A DNA stretch of 51,139 nt from Vreelandella venusta (GTDB lineage: Bacteria > Pseudomonadota > Gammaproteobacteria > Pseudomonadales > Halomonadaceae). Of this stretch, positions 37,754-47,309 are shown in pieces. How positions within the stretch are numbered: position 1 is the first letter of the stretch; each line of letters starts with the position of its first letter. Where the stretch lies: positions 1 through 51,139 of the forward strand of contig NZ_BJUL01000022.1 in assembly GCF_007989605.1 (NCBI RefSeq), given 5' to 3'. The position numbers were made by a program, and so were the translations under genes. The notes below the pieces were generated by a model. The model searched no databases and was not told the origin of the DNA. It saw only the letters and a list, made by a program, of their open reading frames with translations.

Positions 37754-39436
37754 ATGCACCCACCACGCGTTCAACTTCGCCCCCGCCGTCGCCCTCCCCT
37801 GCGCCTACTGCCGCTAGGTGGGTGTGGTGAAATTGGCATGAACCTTACGCTGTATGGATACGATGATGAGTGGATCGCCGTCGACTGCGGCATGATGATT
37901 CGCCAAGATCTACCTAATTCCCCACTGCAAGTGCCTAACACGGACACCTTAGCAGCACTCAATATTACCCCAAAGGCACTCTACATTACCCATGGCCATG
38001 AAGATCATATTGGTGCCGTGGCGTGGCTCTGGCCCAGGTGGAATTGCCCTATTTTTGCAACGCCGTTAGCGGCGGGGTTGCTGCGCCATAAGTTTGCTGA
38101 ACATCAACTGAGTAGTGCCGCTATACATGTCGTAGAGCCAGGTGATGCAATGGAGCTCGGTCCCTTCACGCTGCGCTACCTTCAAGTTACCCATTCAATT
38201 CCTGAAAGTTGCTCAATCCTAATGCAGGCTGGCGATTACCGCGTGCTGCACACCGGAGACTGGAAACTAGATCCCAACCCGTTAATTGGTTCGCCCATTA
38301 ACGCTGCTCAATTTCGTGCGCTCGCGCCTATCGATCTCGTCGTAGGCGACTCCACTAACGCCCCGATGCCTGGTCATTCGGGCAGTGAAGGAGATGTTGC
38401 TAAAGCACTCGCTCACACCTTAAAACAGTGCACAGGACGCGTGGTGGTCTCTTGCTTTGCCAGTAATCTTGCCCGCGTATTAGCGATTGGGGTTGCTGCC
38501 CAACAGTGTGGCCGGCGCGTCAGCCTGATGGGCCGCTCAATGGAGCGCATGGTGAGTGTCGCCAAGGGCCTAGGGTATCTAGACGACTTTCCGCCGCTAG
38601 TACCGCCCCATGATTTAGGCTACCTGCCACCAGAAGAGGTGGTGATTATTGCGACGGGCAGCCAAGGTGAACCACGTGCAGCACTGCAACGCTTAGCACA
38701 GCGGAGGCACCCGTTTGTGGATCTTGAGCCAGGCGATAGCATCATTTTTTCTGCTAAAGCCATACCAGGCAACGAGCGCCCGATTGAACAACTGAAAAAA
38801 CGCCTAGCGCAGCTTGGGGTGTCAATTTTCGATGAAATGAACCACCCAGAATTACACGCTACCGGGCATCCTGCCGAAGATGAGCTGCGAAAGTTGTATC
38901 AATGGGTGCGACCGAAAACACTGCTGCCGGTGCATGGAGAAGCGCGCCATCAGGCAGCCCATCAGGAAATCGCCACCAGCCTGGGCATTCTCGCCCCGCT
39001 CGCACCGATAAATGGCGACATGTTGATGTTCGACAATCTAGGGTTGCGCTGTGAAGCACGCTATCCCCAACCGCCCTGCATCGTTAATCAGAATAGCGTC
39101 GTTCCCCACCCAGGGCTTGATACCGGCATCCACTCATCGCGGCGCGGCAGTCTGTTCTTAGTGCTGCCAGTGACAGCTACTGACACTGGCTGGTGCCGTA
39201 TTGGTCGTTTGATGCTGGATGCCAGCGCTACTAGCCCTCTCGATGAGGATAGTTTCAGCGAATGGCTAGATGATCAGTTGCAAGAAATAGCAGCGGAGAC
39301 ATTGGCCGATTTGCGCCAAGCACTGCAACCGAGGCTAATTCATTGGCTCGCCGATCACCTTCAGCACATGCCAGATGTACATTTGCAAATAATGGCAACC
39401 GAAATGCCCTATTCAGAAACCATGAACAGCGATTGA
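37754..39436 (+). CDS. Ribonuclease J family metallo-beta-lactamase nuclease
   Basis: A 560-residue protein with the RNase J layout: beta-lactamase core with GGCGEIGMN near residue 23-31, motif 2 HGHEDHIGA near 77-85, VTHSIPES, and HTGDWKLD. A beta-CASP insertion follows (VVVSCFASNLARV, then IATGSQGEPRAAL), and a C-terminal region ends the protein. RNase J cuts and trims RNA from the 5' end and is typical of Firmicutes and alphaproteobacteria. In a gammaproteobacterium that also has RraA, the RNase E regulator, it is noteworthy. No strong ribosome site precedes the ATG. A DNA/RNA nuclease role outside mRNA decay is possible. Confidence 0.85.
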   Translation: MHPPRVQLRPRRRPPLRLLPLGGCGEIGMNLTLYGYDDEWIAVDCGMMIRQDLPNSPLQVPNTDTLAALNITPKALYITHGHEDHIGAVAWLWPRWNCPIFATPLAAGLLRHKFAEHQLSSAAIHVVEPGDAMELGPFTLRYLQVTHSIPESCSILMQAGDYRVLHTGDWKLDPNPLIGSPINAAQFRALAPIDLVVGDSTNAPMPGHSGSEGDVAKALAHTLKQCTGRVVVSCFASNLARVLAIGVAAQQCGRRVSLMGRSMERMVSVAKGLGYLDDFPPLVPPHDLGYLPPEEVVIIATGSQGEPRAALQRLAQRRHPFVDLEPGDSIIFSAKAIPGNERPIEQLKKRLAQLGVSIFDEMNHPELHATGHPAEDELRKLYQWVRPKTLLPVHGEARHQAAHQEIATSLGILAPLAPINGDMLMFDNLGLRCEARYPQPPCIVNQNSVVPHPGLDTGIHSSRRGSLFLVLPVTATDTGWCRIGRLMLDASATSPLDEDSFSEWLDDQLQEIAAETLADLRQALQPRLIHWLADHLQHMPDVHLQIMATEMPYSETMNSD

Positions 39437-39456
39437 CAAGCGATTGGCAATAGCGT

Positions 39457-39933
39457 CTACCAGCGCTCTGCAGCTTGCTGATCAGTAGACCGCTCTTTCA
39501 CCCAGTAAGCCCCCTGACGGGAGTGCTCTTTTTTCCAAAATGGCGCCTGAGTTTTTAAAAAATCCATAATAAAATCACAGGCCTGGAAAGCATCACGACG
39601 ATGAGCACTGGCCACCAGCACACGCACGATAGGGTCTCCCGGCGTCAAATCACCAATGCGGTGAATAATCCGTACGGCCTGCAACGCCCAGCGTTGATAT
39701 GCCTGCTCGCCAATCTGCGTTAGTGTGCGCTCGGTCATCCCTGGGTAGTGCTCAAGAGTCAGCCCAATAACATCAGGGGATTCATTAAAGTCACGCACAA
39801 ATCCCGTGAAGGTAACAATGGCGCCGATATCGGTACGCTCGCGCAGCGCACTTTCATAGCCATCATCCATTTTAAACGCTGCTTCTTGAACCCTGACGAC
39901 AATATCTAACTCAGTCTCTGTAATATCCGTCAT
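39457..39933 (-). CDS. moaE: Molybdopterin synthase catalytic subunit MoaE
   Basis: A 158-residue subunit of molybdopterin synthase, which uses the MoaD thiocarboxylate to insert the dithiolene sulfurs. Family stretches are GAIVTFTGFVRDFN, HYPGMTERTL, and the active-site region ASAHRRDAFQACDFIMDFLK followed by PFWKKE. I chose ATG 39933, 4 nt after the MoaC-MoaD stop, with GGGTGG ahead. A GTG 12 nt upstream overlapping the stop is possible. As the third gene of the mobB-moaCD-moaE series it works directly with the MoaD half of the neighbouring fusion. Confidence 0.93.
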   Translation of the reverse strand: MTDITETELDIVVRVQEAAFKMDDGYESALRERTDIGAIVTFTGFVRDFNESPDVIGLTLEHYPGMTERTLTQIGEQAYQRWALQAVRIIHRIGDLTPGDPIVRVLVASAHRRDAFQACDFIMDFLKTQAPFWKKEHSRQGAYWVKERSTDQQAAERW

Positions 39934-39937
39934 CTGA

Positions 39938-40732
39938 TTACCCACCCGTCACTGGAGGAAAGAAGGCTACTTCATCCTCATCGGTAAGGCGCGCACTGTC
40001 GTTGGCCATCACTTGGTTGATAGCACACAGCGTGCGCTGCTCTGACAACACATTAAAGCGTGTATCCATCTCGCTTAACGCCGCTTTCAACCCCGCGACA
40101 TCTCGGCTAGGCAGTTGATCAAGCCCAATGGCGAGATCACTCTCTTCCACCCGCTCACGCAGCTCAGCAAGAAACTTAACCCGCACGCAAGGGGATGCAC
40201 ATCGCTCGCCTAAGCGAACCTCGCCCGCAACGCCACCGCCAGTCACAATCGGTTCTGGCACCCCCCGTTGATAATCACCACGCACACCACCCCGCTTACT
40301 TTCCAATTGAATGGCGTCAATGCGCATCTCTTTATCCACCGCTTTACACATATCGTAAAGCGTCAGACAAGCTACCGACACGGCTGTCAAAGCTTCCATT
40401 TCCACCCCGGTCTGCCCATTCAAGCGACAAAGCGCGGAGACATGAACACAACCATTAGCGTGATCAACATCGAAATCTACAGCGACTTTTGAAAGCGCTA
40501 ATGAATGGCACAACGGGATCAGCTCATGGGTGCGCTTTGCTGCCTGAATACCCGCAATGCGCGCGGTCGCCAGCACATCGCCTTTGGGCAATTCGCCATC
40601 GCTCAACAGTTGCAACGTTTTAGGCTGCATAACGATACGCCCAGACGCTACCGCCTCGCGGCGGGTCTCTCGCTTATCTCCGACATCGACCATATTGGCT
40701 TCGCCGTGTGTATTGAGGTGAGTTAGCTGCAT
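39938..40732 (-). CDS. MoaC-MoaD fusion: cyclic pyranopterin monophosphate synthase plus molybdopterin synthase sulfur carrier
   Basis: A 264-residue protein combining two steps of molybdenum cofactor synthesis. Residues 1-155 are a full MoaC ([30 protein letters not shown] at 69-80; [20 protein letters not shown] at 109-128; KAVDKEMRI at 130-138). A linker covers about 156-181. Residues 182-264 are MoaD-like and end [10 protein letters not shown], with the free C-terminal Gly-Gly needed for adenylation and thiocarboxylation. There is no stop or frameshift at the junction. Separate moaC and moaD genes are the norm, so the fusion is unusual. MoaE is encoded next to it, and mobB lies upstream. 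Confidence 0.9.
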   Translation of the reverse strand: MQLTHLNTHGEANMVDVGDKRETRREAVASGRIVMQPKTLQLLSDGELPKGDVLATARIAGIQAAKRTHELIPLCHSLALSKVAVDFDVDHANGCVHVSALCRLNGQTGVEMEALTAVSVACLTLYDMCKAVDKEMRIDAIQLESKRGGVRGDYQRGVPEPIVTGGGVAGEVRLGERCASPCVRVKFLAELRERVEESDLAIGLDQLPSRDVAGLKAALSEMDTRFNVLSEQRTLCAINQVMANDSARLTDEDEVAFFPPVTGG

Positions 40733-40796
40733 ATCGTTACCTTTTTAATCAAGCCACAGTGTTATAAAAATACTGCTCTGGAAGCTACTAATTTAT

Positions 40797-41348
40797 TTAG
40801 TTAGCCACAGCATTGGGCTGAGCATGCATCCACTCAACCACCCACTCAGTGATCGCTTCAATATTATTAAGGTCCAGCCGCTTAGCTGTTGGGCGAATTG
40901 ACGGGGGTAGCGGGTCAAGTGACGCGACCGCCTGCACCCAGTCACCACTGACAATGGAAACATCGCCAATTCCTGCACGGTATAGCACTAGCTTAGGAAT
41001 TGGCCACGCTTTGAAGCCTTCCACGATAACTAAATCTGGCGCTTGGGTAGCCATCATTGACAAGAGGCAGCTAAGATCCGGCTCTGCTTGGCCAGGTGTC
41101 TCTTGCATCATGGCAAAACGCTCTCGGGATGCAATCAACATAGGCGCTGCGCCAGCCTGACGCAGTTTGTAGCTATCTTTTCCTGGCTGATCGACATCAA
41201 AGCTGTGGTGAGCATGCTTTATCACCCCCACCCTAAGCCCCTTTTCACGCAGGCGAGGCAAAAGTTGCGCTAACAACGTCGTCTTACCAGTACCACTCCA
41301 AGCGGCAATGCCTAGCACAGGAAATGGACTATCAATTGCCTCTACCAT
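40797..41348 (-). CDS. mobB: Molybdopterin-guanine dinucleotide biosynthesis protein MobB
   Basis: A 183-residue GTP-binding protein that helps MobA attach GMP to molybdopterin. A P-loop variant WSGTGKTTLLAQL is near residue 17-29, HAHHSFDVDQPGKDSYKLR is characteristic, and LVIVEGFK is the Walker B-like segment. I chose ATG 41348 with GGGAG ahead; a TTG 6 nt upstream is also in frame. It is the first gene of the minus-strand mobB, moaC-moaD fusion, moaE group, 64 nt before the fusion. Confidence 0.92.
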   Translation of the reverse strand: MVEAIDSPFPVLGIAAWSGTGKTTLLAQLLPRLREKGLRVGVIKHAHHSFDVDQPGKDSYKLRQAGAAPMLIASRERFAMMQETPGQAEPDLSCLLSMMATQAPDLVIVEGFKAWPIPKLVLYRAGIGDVSIVSGDWVQAVASLDPLPPSIRPTAKRLDLNNIEAITEWVVEWMHAQPNAVAN

Positions 41349-41389
41349 TAACAACTCCCAATAACCAACCGGTGGGTATGATTGAGTGG

Positions 41390-42619
41390 CTATTCACCCT
41401 CTTTTTCAGCAGGTAACAGCCAGTTTAGCGCAATGCCAACTAATGCTGCTAAGCTCACTCCCTGAAGAGTGAACTGACCACCGCCAAACTGCATACCACC
41501 TATCCCAAATACTAAAATTAATGAAACCACCACCAGATTACGCGCCGCGGTTAATGACTGGCCTGCACGCACCAAGGTATTCATACCAACCACCGCGATC
41601 GAACCAAACAGCAAGGTCATAATACCGCCCATCACAGGGCCCGGAATAGTTTGCAGTAGCGCACCCAACTTGCCCACAAAGGCCAGTACAATCGCAATCA
41701 CTGCGGCGATGATCATGTACACGGGGTTGAATGCCCTTGTCAGCGTCACGGCCCCCGTTACTTCTGAGTAGGTTGTATTAGGAGGACCACCAAACAGCGC
41801 AGCCGCCATTGTCGCCAGCCCATCGCCTAACAAGGTGCGGTGCAGGCCAGGCTTCTCTAAATAGTTTTTGCGTGTCACTGAGCCTATCGCCACCATGTCA
41901 CCGATATGCTCCACCGCAGGCGCAATTGCCACCGGAATCATGAACAAAATAGCCGCCCAATGGAAACTCGGCGCAGTAAAGTTGGGCAATGATAACCAAG
42001 CAGCATCACTTACCGCAGTGAAGTCAACAACGCCCATAACAAGCGCCAAACCATACCCCACTGCTATTCCCCCCATTATCGGCACTAGGCGAAGAATTCC
42101 ACGCCCGAAGACAGCCAATATAAGCGTTACCAGCAAACTGGCCATGGACAGGAAAATTGCTTGACCATAACCAATGTTATCGCTTGTCTCTCCTGTTGCC
42201 ATACTGACAGCGACTGGCGCCAAAGCTAAGCCAATCACCATAATAACTGGCCCGACCACGACTGGCGGTAACAGCCTGTGCAGCCAAGCCGTGCCTTTAA
42301 CACGCACTACTTGAGAAATAGCAACGTACACCACTCCCGCTGCCATTAAGCCGCCTAGCGTGGCTGATACGCCAAAGCTTGCGATCGAGCCTTGAATTGG
42401 AGCAATGAACGCAAATGATGACGCCAGGAAAACCGGCACCGTCTGCTTGGTAATTCCGTGGAACACCAGTGTGCCTACACCCGCAGTAAATAGTGCAACA
42501 CTGGGATCTAAACCGGTTAACAGCGGAACCAATACCAACGCGCCAAAGGCTACGAATAGCATTTGCGCACCTGTCAGCAGCATCTTGGGCCAAGATTTAT
42601 GACTTGCTGAATATCTCAT
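41390..42619 (-). CDS. uraA: Uracil-xanthine permease family (UraA-like)
   Basis: A 409-residue NCS2/NAT nucleobase:cation symporter with about 14 hydrophobic helices. The family regions VEHIGDMVAIG and NTTYSEVTGAVTLTRAFNP are visible. Uracil is the likely substrate because upp, the uracil PRTase, lies directly upstream on the same strand. A terminator stands between the two genes, so part of the upp transcript probably stops before uraA. Start ATG 42619 follows GGAAAC. Length is normal. Confidence 0.88.
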   Translation of the reverse strand: MRYSASHKSWPKMLLTGAQMLFVAFGALVLVPLLTGLDPSVALFTAGVGTLVFHGITKQTVPVFLASSFAFIAPIQGSIASFGVSATLGGLMAAGVVYVAISQVVRVKGTAWLHRLLPPVVVGPVIMVIGLALAPVAVSMATGETSDNIGYGQAIFLSMASLLVTLILAVFGRGILRLVPIMGGIAVGYGLALVMGVVDFTAVSDAAWLSLPNFTAPSFHWAAILFMIPVAIAPAVEHIGDMVAIGSVTRKNYLEKPGLHRTLLGDGLATMAAALFGGPPNTTYSEVTGAVTLTRAFNPVYMIIAAVIAIVLAFVGKLGALLQTIPGPVMGGIMTLLFGSIAVVGMNTLVRAGQSLTAARNLVVVSLILVFGIGGMQFGGGQFTLQGVSLAALVGIALNWLLPAEKEGE

Positions 42620-42656
42620 CTAACGTTTCCAATATTTTCGTTGTCGGTGGTTAGCC

Positions 42657-42692
42657 AAAAAAATGCCCCCAACGCGAAGCGTAAGGGGCATT
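42657..42692 (-). terminator. Intrinsic terminator/attenuator between upp and uraA
   Basis: On the minus strand AATGCCCC pairs with GGGGGCATT, enclosing an inner ACGC-TTCG-CGT stem-loop. Seven T's follow (minus-strand T-tract at 42657-42663). It lies 15 nt after the upp stop. Confidence 0.8.
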
Positions 42693-42706
42693 GTTAGTCG
42701 GAGCGA

Positions 42707-43336
42707 TTAGCGCGTCCCGAAGATCTTATCGCCTGCATCTCCCAAACCAGGCACGATGTAACCGTGCTCATCTAGCCGGTCATCAACGGAGGCTGTGTAA
42801 ATCTCAACATCTGGGTAGGCATCCTGAACACGCTTAATGCCCTCAGGAGCAGCTACCAGCACGATAACTTTCATATGCTCACAACCACGCTCACGCAACA
42901 TATCTAACGTCGCCACCATTGAGCCACCAGTTGCCAGCATTGGGTCGATGACAAGCGCCATGCGCTCTTCAATATCATTGGCAAACTTGGCGAAATAAGG
43001 CACCGGTTGAAGAGTCTCTTCGTCCCGATAAAGACCCACTACACTAACGCGTGCACTAGGAATCAGGTCAGTCACGCCCTCCAGCATACCTAAGCCGGCG
43101 CGCAGAATTGGCACAACCGTTACTTTTTTACCCTTTAAACGACGTGTCGCGATAGGCTCATTGTTCCAGCCTTGAATCTCATGATCCTCGAGCTCTAGCC
43201 CCTTTGTTGCCTCATAGGTCAGCAGCTTAGCCACTTCACCAGCTAGCTCTCGGAAGCTCTTGGTGCTTAAATCAGCTTCGCGCAGCAGTCCCAGCTTATG
43301 TTGAACAAGCGGATGATTAATGGCGTAGACACTCAT
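42707..43336 (-). CDS. upp: Uracil phosphoribosyltransferase
   Basis: A 209-residue PRTase that makes UMP from uracil and PRPP. Diagnostic segments are [13 protein letters not shown], the PRPP-binding [21 protein letters not shown] near residue 130-150, and [17 protein letters not shown] at the C-terminus. I chose ATG 43336 (MSVYAINHP) with AGGAAG ahead rather than an in-frame start 18 nt upstream. It precedes uraA, separated by an intrinsic terminator, and forms a uracil uptake and salvage pair. Confidence 0.96.
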   Translation of the reverse strand: MSVYAINHPLVQHKLGLLREADLSTKSFRELAGEVAKLLTYEATKGLELEDHEIQGWNNEPIATRRLKGKKVTVVPILRAGLGMLEGVTDLIPSARVSVVGLYRDEETLQPVPYFAKFANDIEERMALVIDPMLATGGSMVATLDMLRERGCEHMKVIVLVAAPEGIKRVQDAYPDVEIYTASVDDRLDEHGYIVPGLGDAGDKIFGTR

Positions 43337-43433
43337 GGGACTTCCTCGCTGCATGGGATTCAGGATGGCGACCTAAGTCGCATCGACAAGCTTACAAAAT
43401 TGCGCGCCATTCTACCCGCAACTGACCAGCAGG

Positions 43434-44117
43434 TTAAGGGGTTTCCGGCAATTGCCACTCAATCGGCGAACGGCCCTGCTCTATTAGAAACTGATTGGCA
43501 CGGGAAAAGTGGTGATTGCCAAAAAAGCCTCGATGCGCTGAAAGTGGCGAAGGATGCGGGGATTCCAAGACCAAATGGCGCGATTGATCAATCAGGGCTT
43601 TCTTCTGACGCGCATGGCTTCCCCACAACAAGAAAACACACGGTTCAGCATGCCGACTGACGGTTTCAATCGCGCAGTCGGTGAAGTGCTCCCACCCCTT
43701 GCCACGATGAGAAGCAGCATTACCTTGTTCAACCGTTAATGCCGTGTTGAGCAGCAACACCCCTTGGGTTGCCCAAGACTCCAAAAAGCCATGGCGCACG
43801 GGCGCAAACCCCACATCAGCAGCTAATTCTTTGTAAATATTGACCAAAGAGGGCGGCACTTGAATACCCGGCTGCACCGAAAAGCATAATCCATGCGCTT
43901 GATTGGGGCCGTGATAAGGGTCTTGCCCTAGAATAACCACTTTCACAGCGACTAGAGGTGTCAACTCAAAAGCACGAAACCAGTGCGACGAGTGCGGGTA
44001 GATAACTTTCTTGGCGGCCTTTTCTTGAGCCAAAAATGTTTTCAGGGCTGACATATAGTCAGCCTGAAATTCTTGTCCAAGCCATTGATTCCAATCGTCG
44101 GGTAGCGGGTTAGCCAT
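43434..44117 (-). CDS. ung: Uracil-DNA glycosylase
   Basis: A 227-residue family 1 UDG that removes uracil from DNA. The water-activating motif GQDPYHG is near residue 65-71, [17 protein letters not shown] near 125-141, and [13 protein letters not shown] near 191-203. Its start is 1 nt after the gpt stop, so translation is coupled to gpt. The uracil released could be salvaged by the product of the next gene downstream, upp. Full length, no defect seen. Confidence 0.96.
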   Translation of the reverse strand: MANPLPDDWNQWLGQEFQADYMSALKTFLAQEKAAKKVIYPHSSHWFRAFELTPLVAVKVVILGQDPYHGPNQAHGLCFSVQPGIQVPPSLVNIYKELAADVGFAPVRHGFLESWATQGVLLLNTALTVEQGNAASHRGKGWEHFTDCAIETVSRHAEPCVFLLWGSHARQKKALIDQSRHLVLESPHPSPLSAHRGFFGNHHFSRANQFLIEQGRSPIEWQLPETP

Positions 44118-44118
44118 A

Positions 44119-44598
44119 TTACCTCTTCAGTTGATCCGCCAGCGGCTCAACATAAGCAATGCCCATATCCCAAGGAAACTGGATCCAACACTGCTGAGCC
44201 ACTTCGGTAAGGTATTGATCAACCAGAGGGCGTCCTTCTGGTTTAGCATACATTGTCACGAAATGCGCTTTAGGCAGCATTTCACGAACGGCACGGGCGG
44301 TTTTACCGGTATCTACCAGATCATCAACCAACAGCCAACCATCACCATCATGGTCAACGCCCTTCATGATGTCTAAACCGCCTTGGTCCATATGATCATA
44401 GCTTTTGATACACACAGTATCGATCAAGCGAATATTGAGTTCACGGGCGATAAGCGCCGCAGGTATTAATCCGCCACGGGTAATCGCGACGATACCTTTG
44501 AAATCTCGTTCAACTAGCTGATGGCAAAGTTGACGCACATCGCGATGTAATTGATCCCAGGAAATGGTGAAGTGCTGATGATAGCGTTCGCTACTCAT
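44119..44598 (-). CDS. gpt: Xanthine-guanine phosphoribosyltransferase
   Basis: A 159-residue PRTase that converts xanthine and guanine to XMP and [23 protein letters not shown] and the PRPP loop [13 protein letters not shown] match E. coli Gpt closely. The C-terminus [16 protein letters not shown] corresponds to the E. coli purine-binding end. I chose ATG 44598 ([10 protein letters not shown]) over a start 33 nt upstream, which would overlap apt. It lies 8 nt after apt and 1 nt before ung in one minus-strand unit. Confidence 0.92.
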   Translation of the reverse strand: MSSERYHQHFTISWDQLHRDVRQLCHQLVERDFKGIVAITRGGLIPAALIARELNIRLIDTVCIKSYDHMDQGGLDIMKGVDHDGDGWLLVDDLVDTGKTARAVREMLPKAHFVTMYAKPEGRPLVDQYLTEVAQQCWIQFPWDMGIAYVEPLADQLKR

Positions 44599-44606
44599 AA
44601 GAGGCG

Positions 44607-45152
44607 TTACTCGTCTTCGGTGAATGAACATACCGCGAATACGCTATAGCCAGCATCGCGAATTTTCTGAGAACCGCCCAGTTCAGGCAGCTCAATAATA
44701 GCTGCGGTTTCCACCACGTGCCCACCAGAGCGCTGAATTAGATTCGCTGCTGCCAGCATAGTACCGCCAGTGGCAATCAAATCATCCATCAACAGGATAC
44801 GGTCATCTTTCTGAAAAGCATCAGAATGAAGCTCAACCTCAGAGTGGCCATACTCCAGCGTGTAAGTTTCACTAACCGTCTTAAACGGCAGTTTGCCCTT
44901 CTTACGAACGGGTACAAAGCTGCAGCCTAATTCGTAGGCCAAAGGCGCACCGATAATGAAGCCACGGGCATCAATCGCCGCGATGGCATCTAAGTTCATT
45001 TCCTGGTAGCGATGCACAAAGCTATCAATCAGCTTACGAAAGGCAGCACTATTTTGCAGGAGCGGAGTGATATCACGAAAATTTACGCCCTGCTCTGGCC
45101 AGTCAGGAACCGTGCGAATAACGGACTTAATGTAGTCGCCGTAGATGCTCAT
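44607..45152 (-). CDS. apt: Adenine phosphoribosyltransferase
   Basis: A 181-residue PRTase that makes AMP from adenine. [29 protein letters not shown], and the PRPP loop [16 protein letters not shown] are diagnostic. ATG 45152 (MSIYGDYIK) follows GAGAG; an in-frame start 12 nt earlier is less likely. It lies between the purine permease and gpt on the same strand. Adenine entering the cell could take this route or be deaminated by the enzyme at 245-1237. Confidence 0.95.
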   Translation of the reverse strand: MSIYGDYIKSVIRTVPDWPEQGVNFRDITPLLQNSAAFRKLIDSFVHRYQEMNLDAIAAIDARGFIIGAPLAYELGCSFVPVRKKGKLPFKTVSETYTLEYGHSEVELHSDAFQKDDRILLMDDLIATGGTMLAAANLIQRSGGHVVETAAIIELPELGGSQKIRDAGYSVFAVCSFTEDE

Positions 45153-45186
45153 CGCGTCTCTCATTGATTAAAGATAAAGCGGGTAA

Positions 45187-46485
45187 TTAACCCAGGAAAA
45201 GAAATTTTGCCGCAAACAGTAGCGCTAACGCTATGACGGCGGGGTTCAAATCACTGAACCGCCCTGAAAGCGCTTTGATCGCTGCATAGCTAATAAAACC
45301 AAGCGCAATTCCCTCAGCAATTGAGAATGTCAGTGGCATAGCCAGGGCGGCGATCAGGACAGGTGCCGCGTCGGTTGGGTCTTCCCAATTTGCGTGGGCT
45401 AAGCTTCCCGCCATCAGAACGGCCACATAAAGCAGCGCCCCTGCTGTCGCATAGGCCGGAATGGAACCGGCTAACGGCGCAAAGAAAAGGCTAATTAAAA
45501 ACAGCACACCAACCACAACCGCCGTTAACCCCGTACGACCACCGGAAGCGATACCCGCAGTTGATTCAATATAGCTAGTCGTTGTCGAAGTACCCAATGC
45601 AGCCCCCGCCATAGACGCGGTACTGTCAGCCATCATAGCGCGACCAATGCGTGGCAGCTTGCCATTTTCATCCAGCAGTTTGCCGCGGTGGGCCACCCCT
45701 ACCAGCGTGCCTGACGTATCGAACAGATCCACAAACAAGAAGGCAAAAATGACGCTTAGCATCGCCACATCCAGTGCGCCCATTAGATCCATTGCCATAA
45801 AGGTAGGCGCAATCGAAGGCGGCATCGACATAATACCGCCATACTGATTATGGCCGAACAGCGTCGCCAGGATAGTGATGCCCAAAATACCGATCATTAC
45901 CGCACCGGTTACACGCAAATAGGAAAGCGCCGTAATAACGAAAAAGCCCAACAAGGCATAAAGTGCGGGTGGCTGGGACAAGTCACCCAGCGCCACATAG
46001 GTGGCTGGATTAGCGACCACAATACCGGCATTTTTAAGTGCAATCATCGCCAGGAACAAGCCGATACCCGCGGCAATCCCCAAACGCAATGAGAGTGGAA
46101 TAGAGTTAATGATCCACTCACGGATTTTAAAAATACTGAGCATGAAAAACGTTAGACCGGAGAAGAAGACAGCCCCCAATGCCGCCTCCCAGGTATAACC
46201 CATCCCCAGTACCACACCGTAGGTAAAAAAGGCATTCAGCCCCATTCCTGGTGCTTGAGCGATCGGGTAGTTTGCCCAAAGCCCCATAACAAAACAGCCG
46301 ATGGCGGCAGCGACACAGGTAGCAACAAACACCGCGCCATAATCCATCCCCGCTTCCGAGAGAATACTCGGGTTGACGAAAATGATATAAGCCATCGTAA
46401 GGAACGTGGTGAACCCCGCGATCAACTCGGTCTTTACATTGGTCTTCTGCTCGGTGAGCTTGAAGTAATTGTCCAGAAGTTTCAT
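45187..46485 (-). CDS. NCS2 family purine permease (AdeP/GhxP-like)
   Basis: A 432-residue membrane protein with about 13 helices of the AzgA-like NCS2 branch. Diagnostic stretches are ETVGAGFTTFLTMAYI-like ELIAGFTTFLTMAYIIFVNP near residue 20, APGMGLNAFFTYGVV near 84, and GTSTTTSYIESTAGIASGGRTGLTAV near 285. It imports adenine, guanine or hypoxanthine with protons. The two genes downstream, apt and gpt, phosphoribosylate these bases. I cannot tell from sequence which base is preferred. A leader of about 200 nt precedes it, and no known purine riboswitch was recognised there. Confidence 0.88.
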   Translation of the reverse strand: MKLLDNYFKLTEQKTNVKTELIAGFTTFLTMAYIIFVNPSILSEAGMDYGAVFVATCVAAAIGCFVMGLWANYPIAQAPGMGLNAFFTYGVVLGMGYTWEAALGAVFFSGLTFFMLSIFKIREWIINSIPLSLRLGIAAGIGLFLAMIALKNAGIVVANPATYVALGDLSQPPALYALLGFFVITALSYLRVTGAVMIGILGITILATLFGHNQYGGIMSMPPSIAPTFMAMDLMGALDVAMLSVIFAFLFVDLFDTSGTLVGVAHRGKLLDENGKLPRIGRAMMADSTASMAGAALGTSTTTSYIESTAGIASGGRTGLTAVVVGVLFLISLFFAPLAGSIPAYATAGALLYVAVLMAGSLAHANWEDPTDAAPVLIAALAMPLTFSIAEGIALGFISYAAIKALSGRFSDLNPAVIALALLFAAKFLFLG

Positions 46486-46682
46486 GTCGTTTTTATCCTT
46501 CGCGCTTACGCTAAATGCGTCCCTTGATGCGAGAAAAGCCGCACATACTACCTAAAGGCTCTACGCGTTGCGAGCGCCTCGTGTGCCGCTAGTGTTGGTG
46601 GGAAGTTCTCCCCCACTAATATGAATAGCAAACTTCAGGCCATGAGCTAACCGATTGGTCAACGGTAAGACAAAAAACACAA

Positions 46683-47309
46683 CTAGAGACGACTCGCTAA
46701 CACCCTTTCGACTGTTTCAACAATCACCTGGGTTTGCGGATCAATCTCGATATTGACCTGGTCGCCTAGCAAGCGATCTTTTAAAACTGTACGCGCCAGC
46801 GTCTCCGGTATCAGGTTGACACTAAACTCAACCCCAGCACCATCAACCGCGGGTCGTACGTCACCTACCGTCAAGCTGATACCATCAACGCCAATGTATC
46901 CCTTCTCAAATACAAACTTAGCGACTCTCTCAGGTAATGAAAACCACAATCGACGATTGTTGGGTGCCTCTTCTATTGCCACCACATTGGCCATACAAAT
47001 AATGTGGCCAGACATGGAGTGCCCACCAATTTCATCACCAAAACGCGCCGCACGCTCTATATTGACGCACTGACCAGGTACAATTGCACCAAGATTTGTC
47101 AAACGTAACGTTTCACGCATCAGGTCAAAACTGACATTCCCATCCTCTATCGCAGTTACCGTCAGGCAAACACCATTATGAGCTACCGATGCACCAATAG
47201 TGAGCCCCTGGCGCAACGCTTCCGGCAATGCGACTACGTGGGTGCGAAACTCTTCCAGCTCTTTAACAGCGATAACCTCAGCCACGCCTTGCACGATGCC
47301 AGTAAACAT
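46683..47309 (-). CDS. ribE: Riboflavin synthase (alpha subunit)
   Basis: A 208-residue enzyme (called ribC in E. coli) that forms riboflavin from two molecules of 6,7-dimethyl-8-ribityllumazine. It has two lumazine-binding repeats, each starting with a TGIV/HNG-type motif: MFTGIVQGVAEV at the start, HNGVCLTVT near residue 45, GGHSMSGHI near 95 and GVDGISLTVGDV near 140. It stands alone, apart from a rib operon, and the sequence upstream has no recognisable FMN riboswitch. Length is that of the standard enzyme. It may be the sole copy or a paralogue, and the window cannot show which. Confidence 0.92.
   Translation of the reverse strand: MFTGIVQGVAEVIAVKELEEFRTHVVALPEALRQGLTIGASVAHNGVCLTVTAIEDGNVSFDLMRETLRLTNLGAIVPGQCVNIERAARFGDEIGGHSMSGHIICMANVVAIEEAPNNRRLWFSLPERVAKFVFEKGYIGVDGISLTVGDVRPAVDGAGVEFSVNLIPETLARTVLKDRLLGDQVNIEIDPQTQVIVETVERVLASRL

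Noticed and set aside
46486..46682. Purine riboswitch before the NCS2 permease
   Set aside because: No three-way-junction core of the purine class is visible on the minus strand, only a small GTGGG/CCCAC hairpin.
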